Assembly (NCBI GenBank): GCA_041687475.1
Contig: JAWLBW010000175.1
Location: forward strand, 1-9,603
Source: JAWLBW01 sp041687475
GTDB lineage: Bacteria; J088; JAWLBW01
Reading direction: 5' to 3'
Length of the DNA: 9,603 nucleotides
Shown: in pieces, positions 4,851 through 9,603 of the stretch
Position numbering within the stretch: the stretch's first letter is position 1
How the letters are laid out: each line of letters opens with the position of its first letter
Notes under the pieces: model-generated
The model's database searches: none
Told to the model about the DNA's origin: nothing
Seen by the model: the letters and a program-made list of their open reading frames with translations, nothing else
Translations under genes and position numbers: made by a program

Positions 4851-5568
4851 CAAGGTAGGCGGCGCCGCCGAGCAGGCGCATCTGTTTGCGGATAAACGCC
4901 GCCCGTTTCCGCACGTAGGCCGACGGCGCTTCGGCCCGGTAGCGACGGGGGCTGGGCAGCACGGCGGCCAGCAGCGAGGATTCATAGGCGGTCAGCCGGG
5001 CGGCGGGTTTACCGAAGAATCGATGTGCCGCCGCCTCGACTCCGTACACACGGTCGTCGAACTGGGCAATATTCAGATAGACTTCGAGTATGCGTCGTTT
5101 GGGCCAGGCCGCTTCGAGCAGCACGGTAAACCAAACCTCGAGCCCCTTGCGCAGCCATGAGCGCTCTTCCCACAGAAAGAGGTTCTTGGCCACCTGCTGG
5201 CTGATGGTGCTGGCCCCGCGTACCCGCTTGCCTTCGAGACCGTCGCCCACGGCATCGGCGATGGCGTGCACATCGAAGCCCCAATGTTCGGGAAATCGCT
5301 GGTCTTCAGACGCCAGCACGGCCACCGCCATGGAGGGATTCATCTGCTCGAAACTGACCCATTGCCGGCGCACGGCAGGCTTGTCGTGAAGCAGGGAGTC
5401 GACCCGGGCCCGCAGTATGAAAGCCGAGCCCGGCGGATCGACAAAACGAAAAAGCACCACCGGCGCCGCCGACGCGACGACGAAAAACAGCACAGCCACG
5501 GCGACGAGGCGCAATGCAAGTCGCCGTGCCTTTCGCAGGGCAGTGGTCAGGAAAGCAGGAAGGCGCAT
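4840..5568 (-). CDS. mtgA: Monofunctional biosynthetic peptidoglycan transglycosylase
   Basis: A 242-residue GT51 enzyme that polymerises lipid II into glycan strands at the periplasmic face of the inner membrane, without a transpeptidase domain. Residues 17-42 form one membrane anchor after a basic start. GT51 motifs are intact and in order: SEDQRFPEHWGFD (87-99) with catalytic E88; GASTISQQVAKNLFL (118-132); R140-K-x-x-E144 with the second catalytic Glu; KRRILEVYLNI (157-167); and VYGVEAAAHRFFGKPA (174-189). The length matches MtgA proteins. ATG 5566-5568 has no clear Shine-Dalgarno; the frame is open a little further upstream but offers no in-frame ATG or GTG. The gene lies 47 bases after the 707-residue secreted protein gene on the same strand, so co-transcription is possible, with a hairpin at 5577-5598 between them. 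Confidence 0.94.
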   Translation of the reverse strand: MRLPAFLTTALRKARRLALRLVAVAVLFFVVASAAPVVLFRFVDPPGSAFILRARVDSLLHDKPAVRRQWVSFEQMNPSMAVAVLASEDQRFPEHWGFDVHAIADAVGDGLEGKRVRGASTISQQVAKNLFLWEERSWLRKGLEVWFTVLLEAAWPKRRILEVYLNIAQFDDRVYGVEAAAHRFFGKPAARLTAYESSLLAAVLPSPRRYRAEAPSAYVRKRAAFIRKQMRLLGGAAYLARL

Positions 5569-5576
5569 CAGGGTAT

Positions 5577-5598
5577 GGGGAAGCCGCGATGCTTCCCC
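5577..5598 (-). terminator. Intercistronic hairpin before mtgA
   Basis: GGGGAAGC (5577-5584) pairs perfectly with GCTTCCCC (5591-5598) around a 6-base loop. It lies in the 47-bp gap after the stop of the 707-residue protein gene and ends 8 bases before the mtgA ATG. On the minus strand ATACCC follows instead of a T-run, so it may be a weak terminator, an RNA-stabilising stem or a translation-control element. Confidence 0.45.
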
Positions 5599-5615
5599 CC
5601 ACAGTGTCGCATTCG

Positions 5616-7739
5616 CTACCGGCGAGCGCCAACCGCCCCGGTCGCGTCACCGTCGTACCCGGGCAACCGTCCGGCAAGCAGCAGCAGGAGCTCGGCGCGC
5701 ACGCGGGCCGGGTCGAATCCCTTGCGCAAACGGTAGAACGCGTACTCGTCGGGTTCACGCGGAAGCACCAGCTTGTCTCGCAGACCGGTCAGGAATCGCT
5801 TCAGCTGCGGATTACCCGCAGCGCGCCGTTCGGCGAAGTCCAGCACCCGACGATCACTGATGCCCGCAGCCAGCCCCATCAACGCCGGGGTGGCCGCAGG
5901 CTCGGCGCCGCGCCCCGGCAGGGCGTAGAACTGGGCGTCGTCGGAAAGTCGGGTGCGCAGATCGAGGGGGTCGGCCAGGTTCGACGGCCGCGTATAGACC
6001 CATTGCGTGATGCCCGCGGCCCCGGCCGCCCACCCGTACACGCCGGCAAAGAATCGGTCGGTCAGCGGGGGCCCGATATTCATGCTTCCCCCATTGTAGA
6101 GCCACAGTTCGCCCCCCTGTGCACGAACCCAGGCCGAAGCTCCGGCGGTCACGTCTTCGGCGTGAAGGACGTTGATGTCGAGCAGCGGCCCCAGTGCGTG
6201 GAAAGAATCGTGCAGACGGGCATGGGTCGTGAGATAGGTGCGATAGCCCCCTGCCCGCAATGCCTTGAGTTCACGGGCGACGGCGGCAACCTCGTCGGCA
6301 GACCGGGTGCCCGGTTCGTCGGCTACGGAAAGTACGGGAACGATACCGGTACGCTTCTTCCACCGGGGCAGAATGGCGTCGGCCAGCATGCGCAGGCGGG
6401 CTTCGGGCAGCACCGCGGGTTCACAGACATTGCCCAACCGGGCCCAGACGTCGTCACGACGAAAGATGCGTAAGCCCTCCCATACCGGCGGGTCGGGAAG
6501 TCCGGCCTCTTCGGCCGCCCGCAGCACCTCGGCGAGGGTGTTGGGCCAGCGTTGCCAGTAGCGGCCGTCGCCCTCGAGGTCGACCTCGACCTTTCCCCCC
6601 GAAATGCCCAGGCGCGGCTCTTCGGCAATGTGAATGCCGGTGAACCCGAAGTCGCGCAGCTGCCGGAAATGCGCCCCTGCGTCGGCATAGAAGTCGGCGT
6701 GGCGCTCGTAACCCGTCCAGTTTTCGTTCATCTGGTAGTACATCTGGAACCGGGTCGGCCCCTCGGGTATCTTCACGTCGACCGCGGTTACGGGCCGCGT
6801 GACGCTTCCGCCCGGGTAGCGCACCTTCACCGCGCCTTCGAGCGCTCTGCCCGATGCCGTGTGCAGGCGTAGCCACAGTCGATGGGCACGGGGCGACGGT
6901 GTCAGCTTTTCTCCCCGGTAGGGCAAAAGGCGAATGGGACGCTCGGCGGTGACGCCGGTTTTGATTTCCGTCTCGCGCCATTCGGCCAGCCAGACATCGG
7001 CGGTAAGGCCCGTGGGCGTCTCGACCCGTACCTTACCGGCGACCCGGCCCGGAAGCTCCAGCACGGCAAAGGCCGGCGCTCCCGCGGCAACGACCAGGCG
7101 CCCGTCGTCTTCGACATCAATATGCTCGGGTGCAAGCCAGCGAGGGGCCCGGGTCGTGGACTCGCTCGGCAGGGGGTGAAGCAGCCGCCGCCTTCGAAGC
7201 GTGACGTTGCGCAGATCGATGTCGATGCGCTCGCCCTCGTACTCGCGTACCCACTGCGCGCCCATGCCGAAGTGAATGGCGTGAAAGTCTCCCGCATCGC
7301 GGGGAAGCGGAATGCGAATGGACCGCCACTCGCGGGCAACGGGCACGCCGGTACCCGCCAGGTAGCGGCTTTCGGGCCCGAGCAGCATGATGTCGTTGAG
7401 CTCGGCTCCCTCTTCGAGCGTATGCGAAAAGCGTATCTCGGCATCGAGCGCAAGCGCGTGCTCGCCGCTGCGGCAGAACGGACTGACCCTCACGCGCAGG
7501 GCGGCGTCGCGGTTGAACCGAATCTGCCGAGCGTCGGCGTCGAAGCCCAGGCGCACGTAGCCGCCCTCGTCGTCGAAGAAGGCTATACGCCCGCCCTGGG
7601 CAGACCAGAGCGCGGGTTCGAGCGGCACCCGGTAATCTTCGGCGCAGTCGGCAACCGGCGGCTCTTCAGACGAGACGCTGACGATGACGAGCAGCGGAAC
7701 CGCCAGTAAGAGAATGGGAACGAGTCGTCGCATAATCAT
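5616..7739 (-). CDS. Secreted protein with GH123/DUF4091-like TIM barrel
   Basis: A 707-residue protein with an N-terminal signal peptide (basic MRR then hydrophobic LVPILLLAVPLLVIV, residues 3-22) and no lipobox, so likely periplasmic or secreted. Residues about 35-185 and 200-320 look like two beta-sandwich domains (for example WSAQGGRIAFFDDEGGYVRL, RVAGKVRVETPTGLTADVWL). Residues about 325-690 look like a TIM barrel: FQMYYQMNENWTGYERHADF, LRDFGFTGIHIAEEPRLGI, IVPVLSVADEPGTRS, YRTYLTTHARLHDSF, ELWLYNGGSMNIGPPLTDRF and GAAGITQWVYTRP. The adjacent acidic pair D474-E475 in an ADEP motif and the late W-Y strand resemble GH123 and DUF4091 glycosidases, where an Asp-Glu pair acts on N-acetylhexosamine substrates. 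Family and substrate are inference. Start: ATG 7739 gives MIMRR; ATG 7733 (Met3) has better spacing from a weak GGA. A perfect TATAAT lies just upstream. Confidence 0.8.
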   Translation of the reverse strand: MIMRRLVPILLLAVPLLVIVSVSSEEPPVADCAEDYRVPLEPALWSAQGGRIAFFDDEGGYVRLGFDADARQIRFNRDAALRVRVSPFCRSGEHALALDAEIRFSHTLEEGAELNDIMLLGPESRYLAGTGVPVAREWRSIRIPLPRDAGDFHAIHFGMGAQWVREYEGERIDIDLRNVTLRRRRLLHPLPSESTTRAPRWLAPEHIDVEDDGRLVVAAGAPAFAVLELPGRVAGKVRVETPTGLTADVWLAEWRETEIKTGVTAERPIRLLPYRGEKLTPSPRAHRLWLRLHTASGRALEGAVKVRYPGGSVTRPVTAVDVKIPEGPTRFQMYYQMNENWTGYERHADFYADAGAHFRQLRDFGFTGIHIAEEPRLGISGGKVEVDLEGDGRYWQRWPNTLAEVLRAAEEAGLPDPPVWEGLRIFRRDDVWARLGNVCEPAVLPEARLRMLADAILPRWKKRTGIVPVLSVADEPGTRSADEVAAVARELKALRAGGYRTYLTTHARLHDSFHALGPLLDINVLHAEDVTAGASAWVRAQGGELWLYNGGSMNIGPPLTDRFFAGVYGWAAGAAGITQWVYTRPSNLADPLDLRTRLSDDAQFYALPGRGAEPAATPALMGLAAGISDRRVLDFAERRAAGNPQLKRFLTGLRDKLVLPREPDEYAFYRLRKGFDPARVRAELLLLLAGRLPGYDGDATGAVGARR

Positions 7740-7762
7740 GGGTCCGTCGGGCAGACGTACCC

Positions 7763-7768
7763 ATTATA
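7763..7768 (-). promoter_or_regulatory. -10 box upstream of the 707-residue protein gene
   Basis: A perfect TATAAT on the minus strand, placed to start transcription near 7756, about 16 bases before ATG 7739. No recognisable -35 hexamer lies 16-18 bp upstream (the stretch is C-rich), so activator-dependent use or chance are both open. It falls in the 59-bp gap after the kinase gene, which suggests the gene can be transcribed independently of the kinase. Confidence 0.45.
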
Positions 7769-7798
7769 GGGCCCGGCCGACCCCGGGGGGAAGGTACC

Positions 7799-9603
7799 TC
7801 AGACCGCCTGGGCAGAATCGAGCAGCCGCCGCACCGTGTCGCGCAGCGTACGGGGGTCGAAGGGCTTTGCCACGTAGTCGGTGAATCCTTCGGCCAGAAA
7901 GCGCTCGCGATCGCCGTTCATGGCGTGCGCGGTCAGTGCAACGACAGGCAGCGCACTGCAATGCGGAAGGGCCCGCAGGGCCCGCAGGGCGTCTACCCCG
8001 TCGAGTCCGCCGAGGGAAATGTCCATCAGCACCAGCGCATAGGTTTCGTTCCCAAGCCGCTCGATGGCTTCTTCGGCGCTCCTGCAAAGCGTCACCTCGG
8101 TCTCGGGCGCCAGTACGTCTACCAGCAGTTCACCGCAATCGGCATCGTCTTCGACGGCCAGGACGCTCCGACCGCGGGTCGCTCTTTCAGCCTGGTCCGA
8201 CACTTCGGTCACCCCATGTGAAAGTGGAAAGACAATGGTGACCGTGGTGCCCGCACCGGGACGACTTTCGATGGTGATAATGCCCCCCATGTTTTCGACC
8301 ATACGCTTGGCTATCGCAAGACCGAGCCCGCTGCCCTCGTGCATGCGGGTCGCACCTTCCGACTCCTGGCGAAATTCCTCGAACACATAAGGCAGGAAAT
8401 CGGGAGAAATTCCGACCCCGGTGTCGCCTATTTCAATAACGGCCATCGGCTCGCAACCGGGCAGGAAACGCTCGGCACGGGCCGATACCCTTATCACTCC
8501 TTCCCGCGTAAACCTGATGGCGTTGCTGAGTATATGGGAGATGACCTGTTCTTCGCGACGGGGGTCGGTATCGACGAACACGCCGGGTTCGACCGAGACT
8601 TCAACGTGCAGGCCCTTTTTCTCGGCCAGCACCTGCAGTTTTTCTACCGCAAGGGAAAGGGGTTCGGCCACGGCGTGCCTGAGCGGCCTGAACGTCATGC
8701 GATTGGCCTCGAGCCGGGCCAGATCCATGATGTGCTCGAGCAACCCGAGCAGACGATCGCCGCTTTCGTGAATCATCTGGGCCTGGTTCTTCAGCTCGGG
8801 GTCGTCGAGTCGAAACGCGAGCACCTCGGAAAAGCCGAGAATCGCCGTCAACGGCGTTCTGATTTCGTGGCTCATGTTACTCAGAATCGAATTCTTTACC
8901 CGGTTTGCCGCTTCGGCCCGCTTCTTCGCCAATCGAAGCGCCGCTTCGTCGAATTTGCGCTCGGTAATATCGTAGATATTCCCCAGCATCCGCGGCCCCA
9001 CTTCATCGCGGGGGTCGAGCAGCTTGCCGCGCACCGCCATCCACCGAACCTTGCGCGAGGGCAGCACGCACCGGAACTCGATACGCAACGACTCTTCGCC
9101 CTCAAGGGCACGCTCGATGGCCGAAAACAGGCGAGCACGATCGGCCGGATGAACCCGCTCTACCATCTGGTTCCGGCTGACGGTAACTGTTTCTACGGAA
9201 AAGCCGCAGAGAACCGCGGCCTCGGGTGAAAGCAGCAGCCTGCGGCTGCGGGTGCGCCATTCCCAGATACCCATCTCGGCCGCCTCGAGCACAAGCTTCA
9301 GACGCTCTTCACTGTCGGCCCGTGCGGTTTCGGCCCGCTGCCGCTTTTCCCGTTCGAGCTGCAGGCCGATACGAGCGGCCTCCGACTGCGCACGCGCAAG
9401 CGACAGGCGCAACGCCTCGTTCTGCGCGCGCACGACTTCGTTGCGCCACAGCGCGCGAATGCGGGCCTCGTGAACGAGCAGCGAACATACGGCCGCAATG
9501 AAAACCGCGCTGTTCATGAGCGGGCTCACCTGCGGGGCGCCCGTCAAAGCCTGCGCCGCTGCCCAGACAGCCACAATGAAAACATTGGTTCCGGCCAGCC
9601 AGA
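7799..9603 (-). CDS. Hybrid sensor histidine kinase (PAS-HisKA-HATPase-REC), N-terminus cut by window edge
   Basis: The frame stays open to the last base and upstream residues are hydrophobic, so the gene continues outside the window. Numbering from the GTG at 9572-9574: residues 1-35 hold the end of a membrane domain; 45-90 a coiled coil; about 88-210 a PAS domain ending in NIYDITERK; HisKA at 228-290 with phospho-acceptor H236 in SNMSHEIRTPL; HATPase_c at 335-452 with N box N351, G1 box DTGVGIS (384-390), F box VFEEFRQ (397-403) and G2 box GSGLGLAI (414-421); and a receiver at 470-588 with acidic pair D476/D477, phospho-acceptor D518, T548 and K570. All catalytic residues are present. It should autophosphorylate H236 and pass the phosphate to D518; no HPt domain follows, so the output needs a separate HPt protein or regulator. 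No partner regulator is seen in the window. The next gene downstream, for the 707-residue secreted protein, begins 59 bases later. Confidence 0.95.
   Translation of the reverse strand, partial: WLAGTNVFIVAVWAAAQALTGAPQVSPLMNSAVFIAAVCSLLVHEARIRALWRNEVVRAQNEALRLSLARAQSEAARIGLQLEREKRQRAETARADSEERLKLVLEAAEMGIWEWRTRSRRLLLSPEAAVLCGFSVETVTVSRNQMVERVHPADRARLFSAIERALEGEESLRIEFRCVLPSRKVRWMAVRGKLLDPRDEVGPRMLGNIYDITERKFDEAALRLAKKRAEAANRVKNSILSNMSHEIRTPLTAILGFSEVLAFRLDDPELKNQAQMIHESGDRLLGLLEHIMDLARLEANRMTFRPLRHAVAEPLSLAVEKLQVLAEKKGLHVEVSVEPGVFVDTDPRREEQVISHILSNAIRFTREGVIRVSARAERFLPGCEPMAVIEIGDTGVGISPDFLPYVFEEFRQESEGATRMHEGSGLGLAIAKRMVENMGGIITIESRPGAGTTVTIVFPLSHGVTEVSDQAERATRGRSVLAVEDDADCGELLVDVLAPETEVTLCRSAEEAIERLGNETYALVLMDISLGGLDGVDALRALRALPHCSALPVVALTAHAMNGDRERFLAEGFTDYVAKPFDPRTLRDTVRRLLDSAQAV

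Noticed and set aside
5514..6473. Long + strand open frame opposite the 707-residue protein
   Set aside because: Typical antisense shadow of a GC-rich gene; the minus strand has signal peptide, barrel motifs and expected codon pattern.
7740..7798. GC-rich possible terminator between the kinase and the 707-residue protein gene
   Set aside because: Only a 5-bp stem (CCCGG with CCGGG) with no T-run could be found, too weak to report as a terminator.
7966..7990. Short tandem repeat of a GGGCCCGCA unit in the kinase receiver domain
   Set aside because: It encodes an ordinary Leu-Arg-Ala helix segment (LRALRAL) and is expected from codon bias.

Overview
The window is GC-rich, compactly coded DNA (my rough estimate is 60-65% GC) from a bacterium that is probably diderm. 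Three things point to an outer membrane: a monofunctional MtgA-type peptidoglycan glycosyltransferase, a large secreted protein with a lipobox-like signal, and a second signal-peptide protein. Promoters where visible are sigma70-like (TTGACx, 17-bp spacers, one perfect TATAAT), while several genes lack a clear Shine-Dalgarno. I could not assign a taxon. No tRNA, rRNA, CRISPR array, IS element or prophage gene is visible.

Layout. Bases 1-59 look like the last codons of a + strand gene, facing a GNAT acetyltransferase (85-615, -) across a perfect 14-bp inverted repeat. A strong hairpin separates the GNAT gene from an orphan basic/coiled-coil protein (693-1133, -) with a possible helix-turn-helix. 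That gene is divergent from a DECR2-like 2,4-dienoyl-CoA reductase (1347-2144, +) across an unusually AT-rich control region. The reductase ends in a canonical terminator. It is followed by two about 80-bp direct repeats, 130 bp apart, each with a REP-like stem-loop core, placed where the reductase converges with a two-gene unit. That unit (2439-3199, -) holds an unrecognised protein translationally coupled to a HEPN-domain protein.

A short divergent region with promoters on both strands leads to a large putative lipoprotein (3431-4831, +). It has an acidic linker, a beta-solenoid-like middle and an unrecognised C-terminal domain. It converges with mtgA (4840-5568, -) with only 8 bp between stop codons. 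Upstream of mtgA on the same strand are a 707-residue secreted protein with a GH123/DUF4091-like TIM barrel (5616-7739, -) and a PAS-HisKA-HATPase-REC hybrid sensor kinase (7799 to the window edge, -). The kinase frame stays open to base 9603, so its N-terminal membrane part lies partly outside the window.

The genes do not form one obvious pathway. The clearest theme is the envelope: kinase, secreted TIM-barrel protein, MtgA and lipoprotein sit together. The dienoyl-CoA reductase belongs to unsaturated fatty-acid beta-oxidation. I see no convincing new multi-gene system. The best leads are the REP-like repeat pair, the HEPN pair without a nucleotidyltransferase partner, the orphan regulator-like protein by the AT-rich region, and the novel C-terminal domain of the lipoprotein.
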